Assembly (NCBI GenBank): GCA_032718475.1
Contig: JAUCBJ010004127.1
Location: 1-64,000 of the forward strand
Source: Nemertoderma westbladi
Lineage: Eukaryota > Xenacoelomorpha > Nemertodermatida > Nemertodermatidae
DNA length: 64,000 nucleotides
Direction of reading: 5' to 3'
Under the pieces are notes generated by a model, which was not told the DNA's origin, ran no database searches, and worked only from the letters and a program-made list of their open reading frames with translations. Positions 1-11,589 of the stretch are shown here, piece by piece (position 1 is the stretch's first letter; every line of letters starts with the position of its first letter). Made by a program: the position numbers and the translations under genes.

Positions 1-19
1 ATTACTAGCTGCTAACTGT

Positions 20-1354
20 TTATTTATGCAGTCTTGATTCTCCTGAATGTTTTCTAATTCTTACTAATTGGGTGATTTCGTCCGCCGCTTTCCTTTCTGC
101 TTCTGCCACTTTTGTCTCTGCCGCTGCCTCTGCCGCTGCCGCCTTTCTTTCTGCTTCTGCAACTACTACTGCTGCTTTCTTTCTGTCTTCTATACGTTTT
201 TTTCTTACTTGTTCTTCCCTTTCTCTAGCGATGCGGAGTTGTTCATCGAATTTAGCTTGGTTCGCCGCTAACCTATCCACATCAATCGCATCTAACACAA
301 GTTTGGCTCCTTCGCTATTAGGGCTAAGTCCCTCTAGCCTTCTCCTCAACTCTTTATCTCCCACAAAACGCTGATAGTCTGACAGATAGATATCAATGGC
401 ATCCTTCTTATGCGGTTTCTCTGCCGTCGCTTCACTTTCCACTTGGGAAAAAGTAGCGTCTGTTGATTCTCCATGGGTTGATCGCTCCTCTAGCTGAGCT
501 TTCCACTGAGCAGTTCCTCGAACCTGGAGATTCACTCTTTGAAACCAAGTCTTTACGGCAACTTGCAACGACGTGTCTTGCCTTCTTTTAGAAGCCTCCT
601 CAAAGGCGGATAAGATTAGCCTAATCCGCAGAACTCTTTCTCTAACTTGATAAAGCAGCGATCCCTGCTCTTGAGGTCCTGGAGGTTGTTGAAAAAGTTG
701 CTTTTCTATTCGCTCCATAGAGCTGAAGAATCCCTGTGCGTATCCGGCTGCGGACCTCTTCCACACAGCTGGATCGATGGTTTCCTTGGCTACTCCCATC
801 CTGTGTATGTCTTCCCAGGCAGCTTCTGATAAATCAAACGGGAGTCCGGGTCCGGGGAAGTTCCATTGCGACTCGACAATAGACTTCAGTTCTTCACTAG
901 TGTAGCCCGCGTAGCTATCTCTAGTTGACCGTTGACTTCTCGCCCAATCGATCTGGTGTTCTTCCACCGCGATCAATAACCCAGTGAGCACGGCTGCAGG
1001 AAGGATGAGAAGGGGATCCGTATAAACCGCATCCGTCATCTCTGCTCCGCTCTCGGGTGTCAGCTCTACAGTATCCTCACTACTGGAGCTGCTGGGCCGC
1101 TGAGGAATAAGTTCTTGACTAGCGGGTTGTTGCTGTTCCGCCGCTTGTTGGTCCCGCTTGACCTGAGCTCGGGTGCCTATGATAGACCTACGATGTTGGA
1201 CCAGCCTAGGTTCTGTTATTACTACTGGAGGGATGACCTTCCTCACAGTGGGAGGTGAACTGGATTTACGACCAGACAGTTGTACGTCTCTATCTGAGTC
1301 GCAGATAGTTACATCTAATAAACTGTCTGACAGGTTCTGCTTAGTATCAGACAT
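20..1354 (-). pseudogene. gag N-terminal region of A1, frameshifted
   Basis: The 444-codon frame opens MSDTKQNLSDSLL, the same start as gag in A2 (26455) and A3 (45482). The protein is polar. From about residue 370 it has an Ala/Glu/Lys-rich helical stretch with many KKRIEDRK- and AEAERKAA-type repeats, likely a coiled coil used in Gag assembly. Near position 70 it departs from the A2 sequence: A2 reads TQLELENIQENQDC while A1 shifts frame and stops at 20. So a small indel has broken this copy. The capsid-like domain, zinc knuckles and protease would lie beyond the window edge. Confidence 0.85.
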
Positions 1355-1491
1355 GACTATGAATACCGTTGAATGTCTACTGCTGTATTACAGTCTGAGT
1401 AATTCTAGTAACGCAGTATTACCTGCTAGCCTAGTAATTAATTACCGTTACTGCTACTCAGTGTAGCGTGATATATATATAATATATTAGA

Positions 1492-1728
1492 ATACCGGTA
1501 TGCTTATAGTATATATAACTATTATTACAGACTAGGTTTATCACAGAATACCGGTATAATTTTAGCACAAATATATATAAATATATAATAGGCCTATCTG
1601 AATACCGGTATACAGCTTACAGTTTGTAGTATATATAATTCTGGACTAGAATTAATTACAAGTACCGGTATAATTTCAGCCAAAATTTATAGAAATAAAG
1701 ATAATAGGCCTATCGAAAATACCGGTAT
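1492..1728 (-). repeat. array of ATACCGGTAT palindromes in A1 leader
   Basis: The 10-bp palindrome ATACCGGTAT, or one-base variants of it, occurs at 1492, 1548, 1602, 1662 and 1719, with spacing of 54-60 bp. The intervening DNA is TA-rich and itself loosely repeated, with TATATATA and TAGGCCTAT blocks. The same array sits just upstream of gag in A2 and A3. A regulatory role (protein binding site or structured leader RNA) is only an inference from position and conservation. Confidence 0.75.
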
Positions 1729-2664
1729 ATCAATTATTTTAAATAATTGAATTTCTGAATTTTAGGGTTACTTGGTTACTTTAACTTACTTTATTACCGT
1801 TATTTGAGCAGTAATCCAACTGATATTGAGGCCTAATGGTTGTATGGTAGGCCTACGATTTATAAATCGTTAGATTTGATTTATAATATATATATACCCG
1901 TTTTAATGGGTTTTGTCAATGTTTGAAATAAATGTTATTATTTCTGGGGAGTAATCACTACACAAAGCGGTGCGCTTTCAGTGAAGTGTTACGTACAGGA
2001 CACTAAAACAAATAATACTAATTTACCTAAGTTACTTAATACTACAAATTACGTACAATTCGGGTTGAGATTACAATCTCTAAATAAACACAAAAATTTT
2101 ACAAAAAACACAAATACGAATTTTTAGGGTAATTTTACAAGAAGTCTACAAACCAGCCTAACAAAGGGTTAGAAATCTGATTATTACAGCGGACAGGGTA
2201 CTACGGTATTTGAAATAATAAGTAGTAGTAAATACACTGCGTTGTCCAGATAGAAAAATACCACCGCCTGACGACCTATAGCCGTATCGCTATAGGTTCT
2301 ACGTTATGTATCACGGAGTGTTCCTACCTAGAAGTTAATAGAGCTAATCGAATGTGCCTATCAACCACTTTACAACACAGATATAATGTCTACAATAATT
2401 ACTTCGGAAAGTACTGTACACTAAACCCTAAATTAGGTACGAGTACTTGTATAACAAATAATCAGTAGTTAAATATACTTGAACAGCTAAAAGAACCACG
2501 GCATCTGCTGGAGTGACCGATGCACAAAATCACCAGTCTTTACCTACGCCGAGCAGCCCGTGTAGTACCGGGGTTAATTTAACTATAGCGGTATGTATAA
2601 CAAACACAATTACTGTAGGAACAAACTTGGGGAATGAATGTTGCGAATAATCGCATAAACTCTG

Positions 2665-3240
2665 AATAATAAATATTACGCTACGCGTACAAACTACTCA
2701 AACAAAATACAGACCGAACACTGACAGACTACTATCAAGCCTAAACAAACTACGGTATATGCAGACTCCGAAATGATTAGGGAGTATGCGCTCTAACCCA
2801 GTAGTGCGACTTATTCTTTAGTTGGGGGTTTACCTTACAGCGTTCGCTGCCCCTACTGCCTAACCGTACTTAATCGGACAGATGATCTACACACGCGGCA
2901 ATCCGTTCAGACCTAATAACAGCCAGACAACTATCCAGCCTACAAATTATCTAAATAAAATTATACGCTACCCGTACAGACTTACACAAACAAAGTACAG
3001 ACTAAACGATGGCAGACTACTCTCAAGCCTAAATAAACTACAGGACATGCAGACTCCGAAATGATTAGGGAGTATGCGCTCTAACCCAGTAGTGCGACTT
3101 ATTCTTTAGTTGGGGGTTTACCTTACCGCATTGGCTGCCCCTACTTCCTAACCGTACTTAATCGGACAAGTGCTCTACACACACTGCAATTCGTTCGGAC
3201 TTAACAGCAATCAGACAACAGCTCAGCCTACAAATTGTCT
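2665..3240 (-). repeat. two tandem copies of a ~287-bp unit in A1 leader
   Basis: A block around TACGCTAC at 2677 recurs at 2964, followed in both by the same run of sequence including GCAGACTCCGAAATG and ATTCTTTAGTTGGGGG. A2 has the same two-unit arrangement (27805 and 28095, period 290). A3 has a single unit. Confidence 0.75.
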
Positions 3241-3518
3241 GTACAATCTGATCAGGTTTACACGCCTTCTGTTCAATACTGGCCTACAAACAAATAAAAC
3301 TGACAGAAATAGGCCTAAGTAAAATCCCAATAAAAACCAGGCGTCCCCGATTAATTATTAAGACCTACCGGCATATATAATCAAATCGAATAATACTGCT
3401 GTACTTATACGGAAGTAGGTACCGGTCCGGATGATCAGGCAGTCAGGCCTACTGGTTACCGGTCGACCGGTACTTTCGACTTTATTGCTTACTGCAATAA
3501 AGAAGCTATATCCTTTAA

Positions 3519-4760
3519 TGTTCGCGCTTTCAGACCTTTGGCAGTTTAACCCACCAAATTAAGATGTCTTCTAGATATTAAATCTGTTTTTAGTCTATGA
3601 CAAGTATTTGATTCACTACACTAGTCGAAACCAATCCGTGCGCGACCATTCACCCGCTGGATATTCCCGGGAGATTGGGTTCGACGGTTTAATTTTATTG
3701 CTATGTAAGCCTAATGTATTATTCGACTGACAGTACTATATAATCTCTGACAATATTATTCACCTTCGGTAATATTAACAGTTCCTTTAGGACGTGGCGC
3801 TTTATCTATATAAACAGAGTTATGACTTAAACTACTCACAACGATATGGCTTAATTATAATTCACATATATGGCGCATTCTTTAGGAATTGCTTCTTTAA
3901 CAGACTCACTCATACACAATGCTGCACAATACTGCACACTAATCTGCCAATCTTCACTGATTTTAGTCACATATAAAAGGAACACAGGCTGACTCATGTA
4001 GGGTCTATCAAATAACATTAGATTCACTTCAAACCACTTCAACATAAGTCACAATCGTTATTGGTAACCTTTCTCTCTTACCTTCGGTATATCAAGAATA
4101 TTGGGTTTCGGGGTTATTTATCGTTATTCCAAATATAATAATTCATCAACCATATTATGAAGAACTGACAGTAAATAGCAGTATAAAACAACAACTGAAC
4201 ACTGATTGTTACGAGTTTGCAATGTTTCAGCAGTCAGTATGTATGATCAGTTAGCAGTAGTCGTTAGGTGCGGTCAGGTCAGTTAAAGGATATATGCCCT
4301 TTATAATTAAACCTACTAGTGTAAGACTAAAAACAGTAAAGCACAAAATACTTCCAAGCCGTTCTTTCTTAGGCTCAGGACTGAATGTAAACACTGCACA
4401 TAGGCATTGCGTCATTTCTCGGAAATTTTCTGTACAAGGAGCCACAAAAACGCTCTGATTGGCTGACTGAACTGAGAGACGCCGTAGAACAAAGGAAATC
4501 AACACGTATGAATGTCAGCTGTTAACCGTAGTCATAGTAACTACTGTTCAAGAGTAGCTATCACCCTTTTGCGTCACGAATTGCCATAGAATCATAAAAT
4601 ATGCCTTTCACAGTACACATACGGAGGAAATAGGTCTTAGATCCTCTAAAAACACCGATACAGCAATAATACGGTCTCTTACACTTATTAAATCAACTAC
4701 AGAGTATTTTAATGTAAAAGATAATAAAAATAACGGGGCAATTCAGCAAAGGCTTTTACA
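3519..4760 (-). repeat. 5' LTR of A1
   Basis: On the plus strand it runs from TGTTCGCGCTTTCAGACC to GGCTTTTACA, so it has TG...CA ends. It matches the paired A2 LTRs at 12519-13705 and 31288-32475, but is more diverged from them than they are from each other. Confidence 0.9.
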
Positions 4761-5135
4761 ACCTCCATTGGTGAAGCAGAACATCGCGAGTGTCTCCCTT
4801 TCCCTTTCCAACCAATGGTGCCCCTTAGGCCCTCTTCATCATGTTATGCGGGTCAGAGCTGAGGTCGTGTAATTTCACTGCCAAATCTGGGACTCGCGGA
4901 TCAGGTGTGAGTGGCTGCGTCACATAGACGGGAACCGGAATCTGAAGCTTCTGCGCATATTCTGATGTTGCTCTTGGTGAGAGGAGTGTTGTCATTGGGG
5001 ACCAGCATTTGGCTTATGGAATCTAATTCTAAAGAGGAGTGGTTCCAGTCCGGAAGGTGCTGTTTTGTGGGTCATTTTTTGATGAAAAATGGATTGGAAT
5101 GGGTGTCTGTGGTAGTGACGATAACGAGCGTGATA
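4761..5135. other. decayed single-copy flank between A1 and B
   Basis: This is pre-insertion DNA on the left side of element B. It does not match either retrotransposon family. On the minus strand it contains short open, protein-like stretches in different frames. One runs from an ATG at 4995 to a stop at 4825 (56 codons, Pro/Val-rich, with VPVYVTQPLTPDPRVPDL). Another covers about 5030-5135 and lines up with the interrupted Cys-rich frame on the far side of B. I take this as remains of a coding region, perhaps of another transposon. No family is recognised. Confidence 0.4.
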
Positions 5136-5140
5136 GAAGG
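5136..5140. other. target-site duplication of B (left copy, GAAGG)
   Basis: GAAGG directly precedes the left LTR of B. The same five bases directly follow its right LTR at 35697-35701. Five bp is the usual duplication size for BEL/Pao integrases. Confidence 0.9.
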
Positions 5141-5732
5141 TGTGACGGGATCCGAGAATCCCGATTTATCCGGTGTCTTATCTACGCATCCCCGCAGTGT
5201 GTGTGTGTGAAAAGAGTTCTGGGGTTGTTGACTGATCGGTATGTATTAACATATAGCGTATAATATAGTTGAATGAAGTATAGCACAGTTGATTGATTAA
5301 ACAGTTGATTAAATCTACCAGTAAATAACTGAATGATGGTGGTGGCAGTAGACGGAGACGGTGATAAGAGTTCCGGTACTGCCCTAACTAACTGACTTAC
5401 TGAAGTGAATGAAATGACACAATAACTGGTAATATATTGCACTAGTTGGCCATATTACATTACTCAGTGGATGCCTTCCGCCCATTGGCTAATAACTCAC
5501 TTCTCGCCCTCCCATCTCTCTGGGAGTGTTTCCCCCTGCTACTGTCACTCTCTCCCTCCCGGAGGTGTAACCTCTGACCCCCGCTGTGTGTGTGTCCCTT
5601 TGGGGTTTGGCGCCCCGTTTATTGGGGTGATACGAGGTTGATTGGCAATCAACCTCGTACTCCCAATATTGCTTAAAGCTCTTGCTTGGCCAACTTTGTG
5701 TGGGATGGTTAGCGGAATTGAATACGCTAACA
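5141..5732 (-). repeat. 3' LTR of B
   Basis: 592 bp with TGTGACGGG... and ...ACGCTAACA ends. It pairs with 35107-35696, and by eye there are roughly 16 substitutions plus small indels, about 3% divergence. Confidence 0.93.
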
Positions 5733-5741
5733 CTCCCCCCC
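5733..5741 (-). other. polypurine tract of B
   Basis: On the minus strand GGGGGGGAG lies directly against the 3' LTR start TGTTAGCG. This is the expected place and composition for the plus-strand primer of reverse transcription. Confidence 0.75.
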
Positions 5742-7270
5742 ATGCTATCTTCCCGGTGAGAAGATAGCATCCACCTTTAGTGCGCTACAATTCCGCTGGA
5801 TCCCGATCTACCATCGGGTGTGGGGTGGAGTTATTTTTCTTCGGAGCCGGCTTTCCAGGCCGCTCCCTATTGGTATGATATCGCTACCCCGTCTTGGTGC
5901 AACTTTATCTATCTTGCACCAAGACATCTGGCGTCCCGTGTCGGGCCGATCGTGCGCTTCTCTCACATAATTTTTGTTTCCCCAACACTCTCACCACTCT
6001 AACTCTGCTCTATCCCTTACTCCTACTTCTCAACCGCTCCAACTCTTACTCCTCCCCCCCACACTCGAATTGCACTCCTCTCACTGTCCCTCATCCTGTC
6101 AAAAAAACCTCCTCTCCGTTCTCGCTTTCATCCCTTACACACTTATCGGGCCCCACACATGTGCGCACATGTTACTGGGAGCCGTCTAAGTCCCGTCCTG
6201 TCGCCCTAGTCAATTAATCCCCAGTCCCAGTAGCTAATTGGAAAAGGTTATGCTTGACTACGGTACGTACTATATAATATATATATGTGAGTTACTTATA
6301 TGATTATTATAAGGCTATTATTATCATATATTATATTATATGCTCGTCTACATAACGCGCCTCATTCTCTCTCGGCCTTTCTCGCCTGGCGACTTCTTCC
6401 AGTCGTTTCTCCCCAAATCTATCCATTTCCAACTTCTCCCACGTGATATGTGTGTCCACCTCCCTGTCTACTAGATGCCGGCTGTTGTATTACGTCGACT
6501 CGCCCTCCAGCCCCGGGTGGTCTACCAGACCTTCGAAGGCCACCTAGAAGGCCCTTCTGTAGTTCGGAGGTGATCCTGATATTATTAACTTTTATTTTAA
6601 TTTTTTCTTATCTCTATTTTGTGCTATTACCCTACCTACCTTTCTGGCTACTACTTCTATGGTATATTGTGCTCTCTAGTCTCTTACTATATACTATATC
6701 TTATACATATCCTCCTATCACTAATTCTTGCTACTAACGGTACTCTACGTACCCTCTTACTAACTAGTTCTACAACTAACTACTACTCTTACTAACCGGT
6801 ACTACGTACCCTCTTACTAACTTCCAACTCCACTAACTCTTACTAACCGGTACTACGTACCCTCTTACTCACTTCTAACTCCACCAACTCTTACTAACCG
6901 GTACTACGTACCCTCTTACTAACTTCTAACTCCACCAACTCTTACTAACCGGTACTACGTACCCTCTTACTAACTTCTAACTCCACCAACTCTTACTAAC
7001 CGGTACTACGTACCCTCTTACTAACTAACTAACTATCTAACTAATGGTACTACGTACCTTCTTACTGCTTAACTAACTATCTAACTAATGGTATTACGTA
7101 CCCTCTTACTACTAACTAACTAACTTCTATCTGCCTATTTACTGCGTACCTATTATGTACTATTACTTTATATTATTTTTATTTTATTTTTTGTTTTATG
7201 TGTGGGAAGGGCGTCTCGCCCTCAATCCCACCCCCTCAGTCCAATATTTGGACGACTAAACTCTACTCGA
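5742..7270 (-). other. 3' untranslated region of B
   Basis: The region lies between the end of integrase/DUF5641 and the polypurine tract. It is strongly strand-biased (pyrimidine-rich on the plus strand) and has no supported coding frame. An inverted repeat around 5634-5660 (GAGGTTGATTGG with CCAATC-like partner) lies just outside, in the LTR. The 51-bp tandem array is listed separately. Confidence 0.6.
6735..7130. repeat. 51-bp tandem repeat in B 3' UTR
   Basis: The phrase ACTAACCGGTACTACGTACC starts at 6791, 6842, 6893, 6944 and 6995, an exact 51-bp period. More degenerate units lie on both sides. Each unit holds the palindrome-like GTACTACGTAC. The array has almost no G on the plus strand apart from this motif. 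Confidence 0.85.
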
Positions 7271-7819
7271 CTAAGGTGCCCCCTCTAGTAGGCAGCACTT
7301 CCCTACAGCCCTCCTGTAGGTCTTCCTATCTTTCGCTCCTATCTTACCACCTATCCGCACTTCTACCGATCGGACTCTTCCATCCTCATCGGAGTAAGTG
7401 CCCACAACTCTTGCCAATCGCCATTGATTGTTGATGATGGTATCGTCCGTGACGATCACCAGATCACCCTCCTTTAACTCCCTGTTTGTATTTCTCCACT
7501 TGCTTCTCCTATGAAGCGTGGGTAGATATTCCTCGACCCACCTCCTCCAGTACTCCGCGCTTATCGCCTTAGCGACATTCCAACTCTGTCGGGAGTGTAT
7601 ATCGTCTGGGTCTACACCCCGCATGTCGATGGTCGCTGGCCTTTCCATTGGAAAGTGACTGGGCGTCAGCACATCTAATGACTCTGGATCATCATTTTCT
7701 GGATATAGCGGTCTGCTATTAATGATACCCTCACACTTTGCTAGTACCGTCCTCAGTACGTCTTCTGTTACCATGTGGGTGTTCATCAACTTCGTCATCA
7801 GACGCTTTGAACTGCCCAC
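7271..7819 (-). pseudogene. integrase C-terminus and DUF5641 of B
   Basis: The 182-codon frame begins just after the integrase catalytic Glu region (a CVERL motif lies upstream in another frame at about 7830). It continues through INSRPLYP and the LTPSHF block to WRRWVEEYLPTLHRRSKW. It ends in the Pao-specific C-terminal DUF5641-type domain (GDLVIVTDD, then WRLARVVGTYSDEDGRVRSV, ending CCLLEG). This domain probably takes part in integration-complex binding. It is separated from the rest of the integrase by an indel at about 7820-7885. Confidence 0.85.
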
Positions 7820-7882
7820 GAGTCTCTCGACGCATCCTAGAGTATGCGGAGCATACGGCGTCCTCCTCTCCTACTTCACCTG

Positions 7883-9751
7883 TCATCTTCTCATGGCTGC
7901 CCTGACTTCCTCCCCTTCCAGGATATCCAAGGCCTCTGTCATCTCGTTCTCTGCCCCCACAAAGTTGGTTCCACTGTCGGAGTATATTACTGCGATCGTC
8001 CCACCTTTGCGGTCTCTGAACCTTTCTAGGGCATTAATGACTGCCGATGCGGTTCTATCTTGGGCGAGTTCTATCCCTACCGCCCGCGTGTTGTTACATA
8101 CGAAGATAATACTGTAGCGTTTCTCCATGTGTCGCATCACCTTAATCTTTATCGGCCCGAACATGTCCACACCGCAGTGCGTGAATGGCGGGTCGTGCTG
8201 TCTCACCCTACTGGCCGGTAGTGGTGCCATCTGCTGTATGGCTCGTTCCTTCTTCATTCGTCGGCAGGTCTGGCACTGCCCCACCACCGCCTTTACCTTC
8301 TTCCTCAACTGTTTGACCCAAAAGGTCCTTCGTATCTCCGTGAGGGTCCGGTTGGTGCCCCCGTGCAATATCGACTTGTGGGAGTCCCAGATAATCTGGT
8401 GGACCATCGGCGATCCATTAGGGATGATGATGGGCTTTGGCGGAATGATAATACTGTTGTTGTTCAACACCCTAGAGTTCATTACTAAGATCCCGTCATC
8501 ATTGAGTTGTGGCGACAGCACGATCAGCTCACTGTCCCGTCGGAGATGCTGTTGTTTACCGACGCGTTCCACCTCGTCGCCGTAATTCTTTCTCTGTTTG
8601 TAGCGGATGACAGCCTTGGCCGCTCCCTCCAGATCGATGGTTGTTCTAATTTTTACGTCTTTGCCGACTCCCTTGAGGAAATCCCCGAAGGCTCTCCAGT
8701 ACGCCACTAACTTCTTGGTCTTGTACCAACTAGAGCTGTAGCTAAGGAGTTTGTCCGTCGGGTTATCGCACAGTTCTTCCGGTTTTGGTTGCACGTCCCT
8801 TATCTCCCTCACCATTTGGCTATATATCTCTTCACCCTCTGAATCTCCCTCCTCTTCTTCTAATGCTACTGTCCCTGAGCCTGGGTCCACCTTTCTCATC
8901 GGCGGCCAGGCTGTCTTATCGTTCAGAAACTGCAGCCCGTGTTGCCACAATACTTCCTTCTTCAAGAAAGTGTGGCGTGCCACGCCCCTCGATAACAAGT
9001 CCGCTGGGTTCTCGTCCGTTGGGCAGTAGTGCCACCTTTCTAACTCTGTGGTCGCCCTTATTTCGTCCATCCTATTTGCGACGAATATAGGGTATCTCGT
9101 CCTTTCGTTATGTAGCCAACCAAGCACTACCATGGAATCCGTCCAGTAGTGTGTCTCCACTATGTTGGGAATAACGTCCATTAAGTAGGTTGTGGCCCTA
9201 ACTCCTAGCCTCGCAGCTGTTAACTCGAGCTTCGGAACCGATGCTGAATCTGGTGGCGTCGACTTCGCCTTGCTGAATGCGAGTCTGGGCTTGTGAGCCC
9301 CCTCTCGTTGTACTATGTAGAGTGCCGCTCCGTATGCCTCTAATGATGCATCGGAGAACATGTGTAGATCCAGATTCGTCATGTCCCCATCCGGGAAATA
9401 CACGTGTGGCATGCTGTATGTTCCTATCTGTTCTAAACTCTCTGTCCACTTGCACCACTGCTTGCTGATCTCTCCCGGTACCTCTGTGTCCCACTCCTCC
9501 TTTAGTTTGTATACTTTCTTAAGTATCTGTTTCCCCGTGACTAACAATGGGGATGCTAGGCCTAGGGGATCGTATATCCTTGCTATGTACGACACATAGC
9601 CCCTCTTTGTGTGGATGTCTGCGCCTTCCTGGCTCAATTGGTACTTTAGTTCGTCTGTCTCTCTGTTCCACACGATCCCTAGTTCCTTCTGTTGGGACTC
9701 TATCCTCTTGTTCGCCATGTCCTGTCCCTTGGCTGTCGTGGGATTATCCAT
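7883..9751 (-). pseudogene. RT thumb, RNase H and integrase of B
   Basis: The 622-codon frame has, in order: the end of the Pao reverse transcriptase (YVSYIARIYDPLGLASPLLV); RNase H with its acidic residues in FSDAS, PKLELTAARL, YWTDSMVVL and ENPADLLSRG; a zinc-binding H2C2 region (SILHGG ... CQTCRRM); and the first two catalytic Asp of the integrase (CGVDMFGP and YSDSGTNFVG). The third residue, Glu, lies downstream in a different frame. RNase H degrades the RNA strand and integrase inserts the cDNA. Confidence 0.88.
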
Positions 9752-9954
9752 AGTCGATTCTGGCCTCCTGTCCTCTATGGCCTTGATAAATTCTCCGAAC
9801 TGGATTGGAACTTGGTTAGGTTAAAGCCGGATCCTTTAAGGATATCGCGAACCTCGCGCCCTGTGTCCAGTAGTTCCTTAACCGTGTTTCCAGACTCCAT
9901 TCCGCCATCCACATAGAAGCCGCGTCGAATCATATCGACGGCTTTGGCGCTTTA
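9752..9954 (-). pseudogene. reverse transcriptase active-site segment of B, mutated
   Basis: This short stretch joins the two longer pol frames. The upstream frame ends in an in-frame TAA at 9952-9954, and reading onward in the same frame gives GFYVDGGMESG. Pao enzymes normally have YVDD at this point, so the second catalytic Asp appears to be Gly. A 1-bp frameshift follows at about 9800, after LTKFQSSS. All three defects point to a dead polymerase. Confidence 0.75.
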
Positions 9955-11589
9955 TTTATCTTCCTTCCCTTCTACCGTGTCTCTTACGGCCATAGTCGTT
10001 GTAAACGAAGACGACTTGGCTCCCATATTCTGTATTACCATCTTGTACATCGGTATTGTCAACGGTTCCTCGTCGCCGTTGTACCATAAGAAGCGTTGAT
10101 TGTCGCTATCCTCTTCCGTTACACGGACTTGGTTGAACATGCCTTCGATGTCGCAGGTGAAGGCGTGCTTCCCGTTCCTGAATCTAAGTAGGACCTCGAT
10201 CCCTGAGTTATAGATATTGGGACCCTCCAGCAGATAATCAATTAGGCATTTGCCGTTGGTCTTCGCCGATGCGTCAACTACCATCCGCAGTTTACCTTTC
10301 TTCGTGTCTAGAGTCACATGGAGTGGCAGGTAATAGGTCCTGTCCGTGTTCAGTTCGTCGACCGGTAACTCTACGGCCCATCCTTTCTCGACATACTTCC
10401 TAATTGTCTTATGAATGTACTCATTCTTTTTGGGGCTCCGTTTTAGTGTTTGCTTCAACTTGCGAAGCTTCGTGAGTACCATTCTTTTGTTGTCGGGTAA
10501 CGGTAGCTTCTGTAGTTTCCATACCATCCCTATGGTATACCGCCCCTCGTCACATCTCATCGACTCCTTTACGCTTTGTAAAGCCTGCTTGTCTTCTACC
10601 GAGGTTCCGACCCCGGTCTCTTTCAATCCCTCAAAATCTTGCCTGAGCAGTCTCCTGAGCTGCTCCTCCGCTCTCTCATCTCCCATCTCTCGCATAGTTC
10701 CCGCGAACATGCACCCTGATGTCTCCGACATCCTAAATGGTATCCTGGTCTTAATTGGGCCGCTCAGCGTCCACCCGAATGGTATTAAAATCGCCACCGG
10801 GTCACACTGCCTGTCTTCGCCGAAGACCGTTTGGATTCTCTCGTGGGCCGTCAGGCAGTCCATTCCTACTATAATGGATACCTTCCTAACGTCCACCTCT
10901 GGGATTGAGAAGTCGGTATTGTCCAGGAATTTATACTGTTCGACCTCGATGTTGGTTGGTCGCCTGGCATTGATATTTATCGACTCTATCACCTGGGTGG
11001 GGTCGATGGTCGCCCCATAGTCGCATCCTGGTGCTATCGCTGCTATCGCGCACCGTCCGGTCCTCATCTCCAGGACCTTATCTTTGCTGGAGATGGTTGT
11101 TACCGCTATTCTACTTGGCCTCGTTCTCAATCCTATCTCTTCGGCCACCCAATTCTCGACTAATGTGAAGGCTGCTCCACTGTCGACCAGCATCAGTGTG
11201 GTTACTGATCGATTGCCTTCCCCGATTATCCTTACTGGTACTACCCTGAGTAGTACCGTTCCTCTTTTCTTCGCCCCTACGGTGCTTGTCGCCATCGTCT
11301 GCCCTTTACTTTGACCGAATTTAATTGGCGTTTCTTCGCATTGGTCGGCTCTATGTCCACCCGTCACACACCGAGAACAAACTTCGTTTCTCCTCGCGTA
11401 TTCTACCTGATCTTCCCTGGGTAGCGCTTGCCAGTACCTGCAGTTCATGGTCTGATGAAGTGCATTTGTATGCAATTGGCATTTGCTCTTTGGGTTGTAG
11501 ACGTCCTTATACAGTGCGCTGCATATCGCACTTACATTTGTACCAAAGTCCCTACTATTCTTATTGTTTGGGTTCGGCCTACTGGGCAT
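9952..11589 (-). pseudogene. zinc knuckle, protease and N-terminal RT of B
   Basis: The 545-codon frame contains a Gag-type knuckle CSRCVTGGHRADQC near residue 70. Next is a Pao aspartic protease (Peptidase_A17/DUF1758) with its active-site triad in VDSGAAFTLVENW near residue 135. Then comes the start of the reverse transcriptase with LRMVVDASAK and the catalytic Asp in FTCDIEGMFNQVRV. It ends at an in-frame stop just before the YxDD region. The preceding gag frame overlaps it (11532-11589), showing one frameshift between gag and pro. Confidence 0.88.

Larger units (their letters stand above)
1355..3518 (-). other. untranslated leader of A1
   Basis: The stretch between the gag start and the 5' LTR has no convincing coding frame. 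It is AT-rich. It contains a palindrome array next to gag, a direct duplication of about 287 bp further up, and a 16-bp perfect palindrome at 3457-3472 just inside the LTR. The same leader is found in A2 and, in shorter form, in A3, so it belongs to the element and is not host spacer. Confidence 0.7.
1..4760 (-). mobile_element. BEL/Pao retrotransposon copy A1 (5' part, cut by window edge)
   Basis: Minus-strand copy of family A. Reading from 4760 downward it has a 1.24-kb 5' LTR, a 2.16-kb leader and the N-terminal third of gag. It then leaves the window at base 1. The LTR, leader and gag match the fuller copy A2 (12519-32475) over their whole length, which fixes orientation and boundaries. 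Only one LTR is in view, so the target duplication cannot be tested; the base after the LTR begins ACCTC. The copy is decayed: its gag frame is broken just before the window edge. Confidence 0.9.

Noticed and set aside
5182-5442. 86-codon minus-strand frame, also at 35092-35406
   Set aside because: Both lie in the LTRs of B; the frame is shared because the LTRs are copies of each other.
10415-11020. 201-codon plus-strand frame
   Set aside because: Antisense to the protease-RT region of B, which has clear family motifs on the minus strand.
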